From assembly GCF_011742555.1 (NCBI RefSeq), contig NZ_JAAQQR010000001.1, positions 1 to 64,000 on the forward strand: a DNA stretch of 64,000 nt. Reading direction: 5' to 3'. The translations under genes were made by a program, and so were the position numbers. Each line of letters starts with the position of its first letter. The first letter of the stretch is position 1. Of the stretch, positions 7,722 through 15,674 are shown one piece after another. The DNA comes from Luteibacter jiangsuensis (GTDB lineage: Bacteria > Pseudomonadota > Gammaproteobacteria > Xanthomonadales > Rhodanobacteraceae). A model generated the notes under the pieces. It made no database searches, had not been told where the DNA came from, and saw only the letters and a list, made by a program, of their open reading frames with translations.

Positions 7722-7785
7722 GACGCGAACTGACGTTCGGTCATCATTCCTGTTGCGATCTTGCTAAGAACGTACAAGCGTTAAG

Positions 7786-7808
7786 GAGACGCCGTGTCGT
7801 AGCGTCTC
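7786..7808 (+). terminator. stem-loop after the quinone oxidoreductase
   Basis: GAGACGC (7786-7792) and GCGTCTC (7802-7808) form a perfect 7-bp stem with a 9-base loop, 65 bases past the oxidoreductase stop. No T run follows, so intrinsic termination is only a possibility. Confidence 0.3.
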
Positions 7809-7902
7809 GCTAAGCATGGCGATCGCGAGCTGGCGGTCGTCCTCAAAAACTCCCGGTGCCTACCCCATGTTTCACGGCTTATGGCTTCGCTGGAGGATCG
7901 AC

Positions 7903-9249
7903 ATGGGACCCCGACGGGCGCTTGGCGCTGTTCCGCTGACCCTGCCCTGGCTCGACCGCAGGCGTTCACGCATGGAACCGTGTTTGAGGATGCTATTGCA
8001 GACCGTGATAGCGAGCACTGCCCTATTCTGCGGCCAGGCCTCATCCGATGAGATCGACGATCAAAAGGCGCGCCTCACCCGAGAAGGTGTGACTCCTGCA
8101 TTGATATATGACGGAAGCGCTGTCGCAAATACTTCCGGCGGTATACGAACAGGCACGGCCTATGTCGGCAATCTACGCTTGCAGCTTGCCCTGGATGGAA
8201 ACCAACAGCTTCGTGCACCAGGCTGGACAGCCTTTTTCCAGGTGCTTTCGATACACGGCGGCCAGCCGAGCAACTTCATCGGAGATGCTCAAGGCGTCAA
8301 TAGCTATGCGGCAAAGCCGGCGCTGCGATTCTACGAAGCATGGGGGCAGTACAGCTCGCAGAGCGGACGTTGGTCGCTACTTGCCGGCCGATATGATCTC
8401 AACTCAGAATTCTATCGCCTCGCGTCTAGCGGTCTTTTCTTGAACAGTTCGTTCGGCATGGGGCCTGAGTTCTCCCAAAGCGGCATCGGTGGACCATCCA
8501 TCTTTCCCGACACCTCATTCGGAGCCAGGTTTACCTTCAAACCCAACGCTAGTGTTCTGATTCGTACAGCGGTCATGGATGGAGCACCGGCCAATCGGGC
8601 CGATGGGCAGAGTCGATTTCCTGGTCAAAAAGAAGGTTTACTGCTTGTCTCGGAGATCGCCTTCCTGACTCGCCCGGGGTCAGACGGTTCGCAGGGCATT
8701 GCCAAGTACCGCGTGGGTCGCGGTGCAAACTTCCCTGCCTACGACGACAAACTTGCTATCGGAGCATGGCACTACACCGGCACGTTTCGCGACCTGAGCC
8801 TCGTTGACAACAAGGGACGTCCTTTGCAACACGAAGGCAGCAGCGGTGCTTACGTACTGATAGACCGAACGCTATTGAGGTCGGCCGACAATCCCAAGGC
8901 ACGGCTATCGGGCTTCCTGCAATACGGCGTCGGGGACGGGAGAATCACTCAGTTCGACTCGTTCGTCGCCGCAGGTCTTACGGCCTCCGGATTCATGACA
9001 AGCAGGCCGGACGATACATTTGGCGTCGCCCTCACCTCTGCACGGAACGGATCGCACTACATCGACTCGCTCGAGAGGCAGGCGATTCCAACGACAGGCC
9101 GCGAGACTTCCATTGAGGCCACCTATCTTCTTCAGGTGAATCCCAGGTTGGCCATTCAACCGGATATTCAGTACGTGATCCATCCTGGCACGAACACCAC
9201 GAGAGCAAATGCAACCGTTGTCCAGGTGCATTTTCAATGGATGCTCTAG
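7903..9249 (+). CDS. OprB-like carbohydrate porin
   Basis: About 448 residues. The start at 7903 follows an excellent ribosome-binding site (GGAGG six bases upstream). The signal region is long: a basic, proline-rich leader precedes the hydrophobic stretch LLQTVIASTALFCGQA, with likely cleavage before SSDE; 7972 or 7990 are alternative starts giving a normal signal. The mature part has the OprB pattern (YVGNLRLQLALDG, WGQYSSQSGRWSLLAGRYDLNSEFY, final aromatic beta-strand VVQVHFQWML). It is probably an outer-membrane sugar-selective channel. It stands alone between the oxidoreductase and cytochrome b561 genes. Confidence 0.8.
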   Translation: MGPRRALGAVPLTLPWLDRRRSRMEPCLRMLLQTVIASTALFCGQASSDEIDDQKARLTREGVTPALIYDGSAVANTSGGIRTGTAYVGNLRLQLALDGNQQLRAPGWTAFFQVLSIHGGQPSNFIGDAQGVNSYAAKPALRFYEAWGQYSSQSGRWSLLAGRYDLNSEFYRLASSGLFLNSSFGMGPEFSQSGIGGPSIFPDTSFGARFTFKPNASVLIRTAVMDGAPANRADGQSRFPGQKEGLLLVSEIAFLTRPGSDGSQGIAKYRVGRGANFPAYDDKLAIGAWHYTGTFRDLSLVDNKGRPLQHEGSSGAYVLIDRTLLRSADNPKARLSGFLQYGVGDGRITQFDSFVAAGLTASGFMTSRPDDTFGVALTSARNGSHYIDSLERQAIPTTGRETSIEATYLLQVNPRLAIQPDIQYVIHPGTNTTRANATVVQVHFQWML

Positions 9250-9277
9250 GGGACATGGGCACGGCCGGAGTCACGAT

Positions 9278-9796
9278 TCACACCATCCTTCGCAACGTAT
9301 TGTCGTGACGAATAAAGTGGTGCCACAGCGATGCGGCCAGGTGGGCGCCAATGACCCAGTAGAAGATCTCCCCGAGTGTCTCGTGAAGTTCACCGACCCA
9401 CTCATGGGCGGCATGGTCGGGCGCGACCAGCGCGGGAAGCGACCAACCGCCCCACGGCAGGCTGACGAGTTCGCCGCCATAGTTGACCTGAAGTATGCCA
9501 AGCACAGGCTGCACCAACAGGAACGCAAACAAGGCGAAATGCGACACGCGGGCGATAAGGGCAACCATCCTTCCGGGCGCAGGAACGATGGGCGGTGGTC
9601 GGGTGGTGAGCCGGGAAAGAATGCGGGGTATCAACAGTGCCAGCACGGCAAGTCCTGCAAGATAATGCCATCGCATGATGGCCGGGGCCTCGTCGTCACC
9701 GAGGTTGACGAACACATACGCCGCCACGACCGCCAGGACCGTGAGCCAGTGTGTCCAGCGCACGAGTGCGGAGTAGCGGTTTGAAGGTTGCTTCAT
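9278..9796 (-). CDS. cytochrome b561 family protein
   Basis: 172 residues with four transmembrane segments and paired His residues for two b hemes (RWTHWL in helix 1, MRWHYLAG in helix 2, RVSHFALFAF in helix 3, AHLAASLWHHFI in helix 4). The family passes electrons across the inner membrane, commonly from quinol to periplasmic acceptors. The start at 9796 (MKQPSNRYSALVRW) is chosen because the open-frame extension to 9838 is not membrane-like. It is downstream of, and on the same strand as, the two-component operon, but 148 bases separate them. Confidence 0.88.
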   Translation of the reverse strand: MKQPSNRYSALVRWTHWLTVLAVVAAYVFVNLGDDEAPAIMRWHYLAGLAVLALLIPRILSRLTTRPPPIVPAPGRMVALIARVSHFALFAFLLVQPVLGILQVNYGGELVSLPWGGWSLPALVAPDHAAHEWVGELHETLGEIFYWVIGAHLAASLWHHFIRHDNTLRRMV

Positions 9797-9943
9797 CGGT
9801 GTCACCCTTGTTTGGGCGGCGATGCAGGGCATCGGCATGCCGCGATTGAGCTCGGATGCCGATAGGTTAGGGGTCAGGATCGAGCAGGCTGTTGACGCAG
9901 ATCAATGGCCGATAGCGGTGCACTTGCTAAGGCCGCGCTAAGG

Positions 9944-11338
9944 TCACGCCCGTTCAGCCATCCCCAATCGCTTGATCTTGTACCAAAGCGCCCGCTCGCT
10001 GATCTGGAGCAGCCGCGCGGCAGCGGCCTTGCTTCCGCCGGCCCGCTTCAACGCCTCGTCGATCAGATGCCGCTCCAGCTCATCCACGTGCAAGCGCAGG
10101 GAGAGTGAGTCGCTTTTGTTCGGCGCAGCCTTCGCGTCGACATCGGCGGCGCCGGTCGTAGGCACGGCCGGCGCCGGGCCGAGGCCCGCGGGCAGGTGCG
10201 CCACCGTGATCAGGTCGCCGCGGCACAGCACCATGGCCCGTTCGATGAGGTTTTCGAGTTCACGCACGTTGCCCGGCCACGCGTAGCTTTCCAGGATCGC
10301 CAGCGCGTCGGCCGACATCCGGGGCGGCGTCCGGCTGAGTTCGATCGAATACTTGTGAATGAAGTAGTCGACGAGCAACGGGATATCGCCGTGCCGGTCA
10401 CGCAGGAGCGGCACATCCACCCGGACCACGTTGAGCCTGAAATAGAGGTCTCGCCGGAGCAAGCCCGCATCCACGGATTGTTGCGGATCCCGGTTGGTGG
10501 CCGCCACGACTCGCAGGTCGACCGGCGTGGCCGTGTTGCCGCCTACTTTCTCGATCACGCCTTCCTGCAGGACGCGAAGCAGCTTCGCCTGGAGACCGAC
10601 GGGCATTTCGGTGATCTCGTCCAGGAACAGCGTTCCGCCACTGGCGAGCTCGCACTTGCCGATACGATCGCGCAAGGCACCGGTGAACGCGCCCTTGACG
10701 TGTCCGAACAATTCGCTCTCGAGCAACTCGGCGGGAATCGCAGCGCAGTTGATCGGCACGAAAAGCCCGCTGCGCCCGGAAGCCACGTGGATCGCCCGTG
10801 CCACCAGCTCCTTGCCCGTGCCCGTTTCGCCGACGATGAAGATGCTGCTGCGCGTCGGAGCCACCTGTTTCAGGAGATCGTAGAGATCCTGCATGGGCTT
10901 GCTCGTGCCCACGAAGTCGCCCCAGCCACGGGACACCTCCTCCTTCAGGAAGCGGTTCTCACGCTGCACCACCTGCATCGTCAGCGCGCGCGTGACCGCC
11001 ATCTCGATGGTTTCCATCTCGAAGGGACGGATGACATAGTCGGCCGCGCCCACCTTCATCGCCGCCACGGCGGTTTCGATGGTCCCGTAGGCTGTCATCA
11101 CGATGACCGGAATATCGTTGTCGGCCTCACGCAGCGCGCGCAGCAGGCCGATGCCATCCAACCTGGGCATGCGAAGGTCGGTAAGTACAAGATCGAACGA
11201 TCCCGTCTCGAGGATCGCCAGCGCTTCCTGGCCATCGCTCGCCTGCTCCACGTCGTGCCCCATGGACTTCAGGGAAAGCTCCAGGATGCGACGCATCTTC
11301 GCTTCGTCGTCTACCACCAGGATGCGTTTTGCGGTCAT
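9944..11338 (-). CDS. sigma-54-dependent response regulator, NtrC family
   Basis: 464 residues in three domains. Receiver (1-120) with acidic pocket VVDDE and phospho-acceptor Asp54 (LTDLRMP). AAA+ domain (about 140-375) with Walker A GETGTGKE, the sigma-54-contacting GAFTGA loop, and Walker B GGTLFLDEI. C-terminal Fis-type helix-turn-helix (GGSKAAAARLLQISERALWYKIKRL). An oddity: the near-invariant receiver Lys is Arg104 (DYVIRPFE). It is translated with the sensor kinase by a 4-base overlap. A sigma-54-like promoter precedes the divergent porin at 13182, the likely target. Confidence 0.93.
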   Translation of the reverse strand: MTAKRILVVDDEAKMRRILELSLKSMGHDVEQASDGQEALAILETGSFDLVLTDLRMPRLDGIGLLRALREADNDIPVIVMTAYGTIETAVAAMKVGAADYVIRPFEMETIEMAVTRALTMQVVQRENRFLKEEVSRGWGDFVGTSKPMQDLYDLLKQVAPTRSSIFIVGETGTGKELVARAIHVASGRSGLFVPINCAAIPAELLESELFGHVKGAFTGALRDRIGKCELASGGTLFLDEITEMPVGLQAKLLRVLQEGVIEKVGGNTATPVDLRVVAATNRDPQQSVDAGLLRRDLYFRLNVVRVDVPLLRDRHGDIPLLVDYFIHKYSIELSRTPPRMSADALAILESYAWPGNVRELENLIERAMVLCRGDLITVAHLPAGLGPAPAVPTTGAADVDAKAAPNKSDSLSLRLHVDELERHLIDEALKRAGGSKAAAARLLQISERALWYKIKRLGMAERA

Positions 11339-13107
11339 GTCTCGGGTTCTTGGTCATTGAAGCGCAGGTTGAACGAAGCGCCGCCCCAGGCGCTTTCGCC
11401 TACGGACACCGTGCCGCCGTGCGCCTGCACGATCTGTTGCACGATGGTGAGGCCGAGGCCGATCCCCCCTTCCCTGCGGCTGAAGAAGGGATCGAAGATC
11501 CGTTGCCGCAATTCGATGGGCACGCCCGGGCCATCGTCGGCGACGCTGACCCATAGCGCATCCTCGTCACGGTGGGTGCTGACCCGGATTCGGCCGCCCT
11601 CCCCCACGAACGACAACGCGTTGAGGATGAGGTTCAGGAAGACCTGCATCATCTGTTCCCTGTCGCAGCGGAGCATCACCTCTCCCCCGTCGGATTGCCT
11701 GGACAGGGTGACGTTGGCGCGCTCCACACGCGACTCGAGGAGGGCGATGACATTGTCGACGATCTCCAGCAGATCGTGCGACATGAAGTGCGGCGGATTC
11801 GGCCTTGCGCATTCGAGCAGCAGGGTGACCAGGCGATTCAGCCGTTCGGTTTCACTGAAGATGAAGCCGATCAACTCGCGCTGCCTCTCGTCGAGGTCGG
11901 CCTGCCTTTGCAGCAACTGGGCCGAACTTCGCAGGATGCCCATCGGGGTGCGCACTTCGTGCGCCATGATCGCGGCCATTTCGCCGACCACGGCCAATTT
12001 GCCTGCGCGAACGATCTGCTCGCGCGACTGCTCCAACGCCTGGATCATGTCGGTATAGGCGCGATGCAGTTCCTCCACTTCCGAGGTGGCGCCGGACGGC
12101 ATGGTGGGGAGCAGTGTCTGACCCTGACGGAAGCTCCGTGTGAAGGCCGTCAAGGCCACGATGGGCGACGCGATGCGGTCGGCCAGCCGCGATGAGATCC
12201 ACAGCCCGATGAGCAAGGTGACGAGCAGGACACCGAGCATGGCCCATAGAAGCGCCCAGATAGGGCCGAACGATACCGACGTCGGCTCGATCATCAGGAT
12301 GTGCCAGCCCATGCCCTCGAACGGCGGGTATCCTTCGGACGTGGCCGCCCCGACGAGCAGGTCGCCGTATCCCAGCCCTGCCCCGTCGTGCACATAGGAA
12401 GTGGCCCCGGATCGCGGAAGCAGCCAGTCGTCCAGGCGGAGACGCGAAAGGCCCGGCGCAGTGCGCAGGCCGGCCGACGCACCGAGTGCGCGGCCCTCGC
12501 TATCGATCAGGAGCAGATTGCGCGCACCGTGGTTCACCGCACCATCGAGTAACCGCTGCACGGCCCCCCAGTCGAGGAATACATAGAGATAACCGATCGT
12601 GCCTTCGCCGAAGGCATTGGCTATGGGACTGCGCAGTACGATGGCGCGTGTACCGGCGCCCGGCGACACCAGCGCCATCGAAATAGCATCGAGACCCTGC
12701 CCCGGAACGCCGCGCCATCCAGACAGCCGCGGCGCATCGCCGCCGATGTAGGACGGATCGCTCGCGGCGACGACGCGCCCCTGGGGGTCCGTACACAGCA
12801 GTACGTCATAGACCGTGTCCTGCCCGGCCCGCAGGTTCGCAAGGAAGTTCGACAGGCGCTTGTCGACATCCTTCACCCGGATGTCCTGCATGACCTCCAG
12901 GCCTCGCCATACGCGCATGTTCTCGACATGGGCGAAGAGGAAGGTGTCGATGCGCTGCATCATGGCCGTCGCGCCGAAGCGGAGGTTCCCCGCGATTTCG
13001 GATCGCAGGGCGCTACGGAACTGGAAAAACGACAACACGCCGACCACGGCCATGGTGCCGAGCATGGTCCATAACAGGAGCCGAAAGAGTACCGATCGTG
13101 TGGTCAA
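11335..13107 (-). CDS. membrane sensor histidine kinase (Cache-type sensor, HAMP)
   Basis: 590 residues. A transmembrane helix lies at about 8-27, followed by a periplasmic sensor of about 250 residues resembling a double Cache domain (VYDVLLCTDPQGRVVAASDP, IGYLYVFLDW), a second helix at about 280-305, and HAMP. The H-box is MAHEVRTPMGIL; the ATPase domain has NLILNAL, DDGPGVP and GIGLGLTIVQQ. Cache sensors typically bind small extracellular molecules such as carboxylates or amino acids. It phosphorylates the NtrC-type partner encoded 4 bases into its end. It diverges from the porin gene. Confidence 0.92.
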   Translation of the reverse strand: MTTRSVLFRLLLWTMLGTMAVVGVLSFFQFRSALRSEIAGNLRFGATAMMQRIDTFLFAHVENMRVWRGLEVMQDIRVKDVDKRLSNFLANLRAGQDTVYDVLLCTDPQGRVVAASDPSYIGGDAPRLSGWRGVPGQGLDAISMALVSPGAGTRAIVLRSPIANAFGEGTIGYLYVFLDWGAVQRLLDGAVNHGARNLLLIDSEGRALGASAGLRTAPGLSRLRLDDWLLPRSGATSYVHDGAGLGYGDLLVGAATSEGYPPFEGMGWHILMIEPTSVSFGPIWALLWAMLGVLLVTLLIGLWISSRLADRIASPIVALTAFTRSFRQGQTLLPTMPSGATSEVEELHRAYTDMIQALEQSREQIVRAGKLAVVGEMAAIMAHEVRTPMGILRSSAQLLQRQADLDERQRELIGFIFSETERLNRLVTLLLECARPNPPHFMSHDLLEIVDNVIALLESRVERANVTLSRQSDGGEVMLRCDREQMMQVFLNLILNALSFVGEGGRIRVSTHRDEDALWVSVADDGPGVPIELRQRIFDPFFSRREGGIGLGLTIVQQIVQAHGGTVSVGESAWGGASFNLRFNDQEPET

Positions 13108-13130
13108 GTCAGGTCAGCTTTGCGAATGCC

Positions 13131-13145
13131 GGCACCAGTGTCGCA
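13131..13145 (+). promoter_or_regulatory. candidate sigma-54 (-24/-12) promoter of the porin operon
   Basis: GGCACCAGTGTCGCA has GG (13131-13132) and GC (13143-13144) at the exact 12-base spacing of sigma-54 promoters and matches most of TGGCAC-N5-TTGCA. It lies 37 bases before the porin ATG, next to the NtrC-family regulator and its kinase. Consensus match is seen; use is inferred. Confidence 0.5.
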
Positions 13146-13181
13146 GAATCGTCCACGTTTCATCCCCCTGAAGGTATCTCC

Positions 13182-14282
13182 ATGCGCCGGTACCCCCGTC
13201 GTCCCCCGAGCCTGGGCGTGATCGCTCTCGTGGCGGCCCTTTGCTCCGCCTCGCCGGTCCACGCCGGTGACACCGCGGATGGGAGCCCGTGGCAGCCGGC
13301 ACCCTATACCCTGGGCCAGGGACTGTACTTTCCGGCCCTGGGCCTTCGTATCGGTGGCTACGCCGACGTTCACTTTTTCGACCTCGACGGTTCGCGCAGC
13401 ACGTCGAGCCTCCGTGACGCCAGCATGTTCGTCACGAAGGACCTGGGCAGCCGATGGCAGCTCTTCACCGAACTGGCAACCTCCCGCACCACCAACGTGA
13501 CCGGCGCCCGGAACGAGGGAGGGGATGCCGAGGTGGACGTGGAGCGACTTTACGCCGATTTCCACGCCACCCCCTCGGTCACGTTCCGGTTCGGCAAGTT
13601 CCTCACCCCGGTGGGCGAGTGGAATCTGGTCCACGCCGATCCGCTGACGTGGACGGTCTCGCGTCCGTTATCCACATCGGCGGCGTTCGCCCGGCACGCC
13701 TCGGGTGCCATGGCATTCGGTACGGTCGGCATCAAGGGGCGGGATCTGGACTATTGGGTGTTCGCCGACAACAGCCAGACGCTGGGCGTGGGTCAGGATG
13801 CGGACGACGCATTCACGGATTACACCGGCGACCGCAGCCCGCGGAACAACTTTCGCCACGCGGTGGGCGGTCGTGTCCTGTACCACCTTGCCGGCGACAG
13901 CCTCAGCGTGGGTGCTTCGTACGTGAACTATCAGCTGGATATGCCGCGGCACGATTACCAGCTCATCGGTGTCGACTTCACATGGACGCTGCGGTACCTG
14001 GAACTGACGGGCGAAGCGATCTACCGGGCCGGGCCATCGCAGCTGTCCGACGAGCGCGGCGGCTTCATCGAAGCGGGGGTACCCATCGCCACCCGGCTCT
14101 ATCTCATCGGCCGGGTGGAGCGCTATCACACGACGACGCCGGAAACCACGACCACGGTGCGCACCGAAGCGATCAACTACCGGCCCGTGCCGGGGGTGGT
14201 CCTCAAGCTGGAACACCGGAACGGGCGTGGTGGGGACATCGTTCCGGCCGGCTGGCTGGCCTCCGTGTCGGTGTTGTTCTGA
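13182..14282 (+). CDS. outer-membrane porin-like protein
   Basis: 366 residues from the ATG at 13182 (AAGG ribosome-binding site). Signal peptide about 1-29 (LGVIALVAALCSASPVHA). The mature part has alternating strands such as LRIGGYADVHFFDLDG, WQLFTELATSR, VTFRFGKFLTPVGEWNLVHADPLTW and a final GWLASVSVLF strand: a beta-barrel of the phosphate-porin/OprO-like type. A specific family cannot be proven by eye. It is followed 4 bases later by a phosphate-binding-like periplasmic protein and preceded by a sigma-54-like promoter, so pore and binding protein probably respond together to the adjacent two-component system. Confidence 0.75.
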   Translation: MRRYPRRPPSLGVIALVAALCSASPVHAGDTADGSPWQPAPYTLGQGLYFPALGLRIGGYADVHFFDLDGSRSTSSLRDASMFVTKDLGSRWQLFTELATSRTTNVTGARNEGGDAEVDVERLYADFHATPSVTFRFGKFLTPVGEWNLVHADPLTWTVSRPLSTSAAFARHASGAMAFGTVGIKGRDLDYWVFADNSQTLGVGQDADDAFTDYTGDRSPRNNFRHAVGGRVLYHLAGDSLSVGASYVNYQLDMPRHDYQLIGVDFTWTLRYLELTGEAIYRAGPSQLSDERGGFIEAGVPIATRLYLIGRVERYHTTTPETTTTVRTEAINYRPVPGVVLKLEHRNGRGGDIVPAGWLASVSVLF

Positions 14283-14285
14283 CGC

Positions 14286-14777
14286 ATGCGAACCAGCAGA
14301 CGCATTGCGCGTTACCTCTTCGGTGCGCTGGTTGCCGCCGGCCAGCCGGCATGGGCGGGTCAGCTGCAGATCGCCGTGATCACCGCGCCCGCCGAACCGC
14401 GCCTGACGTTCGACCGGGACACGCTGCGCAATGTCTATCTCAAGCGCATCTTCGTCGACGGTGACGGCCTGAAGCTCACACCGGTGAACCTTCCCACGGA
14501 CGCGCCGTTGCGCGACGCCTTCTCCCGCACGATCGTGCGCATGCCCGCCGCGCGCTTGCAGGATTATTGGGACAAGCAGTACTTCCAGGGCGTCAGTCCT
14601 CCCTACGTGCTCGGTTCGGACGAGGCCGTCGTCAGGTTCGTCGCGGCCACTCCGGGCGCGATCGGTTACGTGGCGTCGTGTCATGTCGACACGAGCGTCC
14701 ATGTGGTCGCCCTGCTGCCGTGGCCGGCGGGCATGACCAACATGCCGGCACTTTGTCCGGACCGTGCCGGCCCCTGA
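14286..14777 (+). CDS. PstS-like periplasmic substrate-binding protein, small
   Basis: 163 residues with signal peptide (LFGALVAAGQPAWA). The pattern is that of short PBP-like proteins annotated as phosphate ABC transporter substrate-binding: LRNVYLKRIFVDGDGLKLTPVNL, DAFSRTIVRMPAARLQDYW, and PPYVLGSDEAVVRFVAATPGAIGYV. It is about half the size of true PstS, and no permease or ATPase is nearby. It may be a ligand presenter for the adjacent Cache kinase rather than part of an importer; that is inference. The stop of the porin is 3 bases upstream. Confidence 0.75.
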   Translation: MRTSRRIARYLFGALVAAGQPAWAGQLQIAVITAPAEPRLTFDRDTLRNVYLKRIFVDGDGLKLTPVNLPTDAPLRDAFSRTIVRMPAARLQDYWDKQYFQGVSPPYVLGSDEAVVRFVAATPGAIGYVASCHVDTSVHVVALLPWPAGMTNMPALCPDRAGP

Positions 14778-14792
14778 TTCATCCGACATTTC

Positions 14793-14818
14793 TTGCAGAC
14801 AATTCATGCGCACTGCAA
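14793..14818. promoter_or_regulatory. inverted repeat upstream of the hemolysin-family operon
   Basis: TTGCAG (14793-14798) and CTGCAA (14813-14818) form a 6-bp inverted repeat with a 14-base centre in the region between the phosphate-binding-like gene and the six-gene operon. A -10-like TAAAAT occurs at about 14841. It may be an operator; evidence is weak. Confidence 0.28.
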
Positions 14819-14930
14819 CGAATGAAGGCCGTCGCGTCGCGTAAAATCCGCGTTATTCCCTTATCCATCAACGTGATAGGTGGATGGCACGGTTCTCGCA
14901 AAAGAGGGGCACCTCCCCTCGTCGCGAGCG

Positions 14931-15674
14931 ATGCCCATGTCCCCTGCCCCATCGCCTTCCTCGTCCGATCCCTGCGTGCTCGACGCAGTGGAGCCCCTGC
15001 TCGCCGAATTGCGCACTCCGGTAAGCGTGAATGTCCTCCACTCGCAGCACCCTGAGCGCGCCGACGCCGAGGCATTCGTGCGTCGGGTCTTCGAGCGGCG
15101 CTACGGCGCGGATGTCCAGACTTTTCATCCGACCCTGCTGAGCTTCCGCGACCCAGCCCGGCACAGGGCGGTGGTCGGCTTTCGTGGCGGTCACGACGGC
15201 GCGCTGTTCTCGGAACAATATCTGTCCTCGCCGGCGCCAGGCATGATCGCCGATCGGCTGGGTATCCAGATCGATCGCGGCGAACTCGTCGAGGTCGGCC
15301 ACCTCGCACTCGATAAACCCGGCGATACCCGGTGGGTCATCGCCGCCGCCACGCAACACCTGCACGCGCGGGGTTACCGCTGGGTGCTCTTCACGGCGAC
15401 GCGTGCGCTGGTCAATGCGTTCCAGCGCCTGGGCCTGCATCCGATCGAACTGGCCACCGCACAGGCATCCCGCCTGGCGGACGGCGGCTCGCACTGGGGC
15501 GACTACTACCGCACCAAGCCGGTCGTATGCGTGGGCAACATCGATTCGGGCCATAGGAAACTGCATCGGCACATCGGCCCGTCGCAGCCATGGCTGCGGG
15601 CGCTGCTGCGCGAAAGCCGCGAGAGCGCCGATCCGGACGCGCCCCCGTGCGCCTTGACGTGCGGAGGTGCGTGA
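14931..15674 (+). CDS. thermostable-hemolysin family protein (GNAT-like fold)
   Basis: 247 residues from 14931. It matches the 'thermostable hemolysin' family (delta-VPH type): FVRRVFERRYGADVQTFHPTL, ALFSEQYLSSPAP, a conserved RGELVEVGHLAL strand, then HARGYRWVLFTATRALVNAFQRLGLHP, which looks like the acetyl-CoA-side core of a GNAT acyltransferase. There is no signal peptide, so the hemolysin name is probably misleading. It is first in an operon with an AMP-ligase (stop/start TGATG overlap), a diiron oxygenase-like protein and an SDR. An acyl-transfer role on the pathway product is my inference. Confidence 0.8.
   Translation: MPMSPAPSPSSSDPCVLDAVEPLLAELRTPVSVNVLHSQHPERADAEAFVRRVFERRYGADVQTFHPTLLSFRDPARHRAVVGFRGGHDGALFSEQYLSSPAPGMIADRLGIQIDRGELVEVGHLALDKPGDTRWVIAAATQHLHARGYRWVLFTATRALVNAFQRLGLHPIELATAQASRLADGGSHWGDYYRTKPVVCVGNIDSGHRKLHRHIGPSQPWLRALLRESRESADPDAPPCALTCGGA

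Noticed and set aside
14931-15674. Secreted haemolysin toxin
   Set aside because: There is no signal peptide or membrane-lytic feature; the core resembles a GNAT acyltransferase and the gene sits in a metabolic operon.
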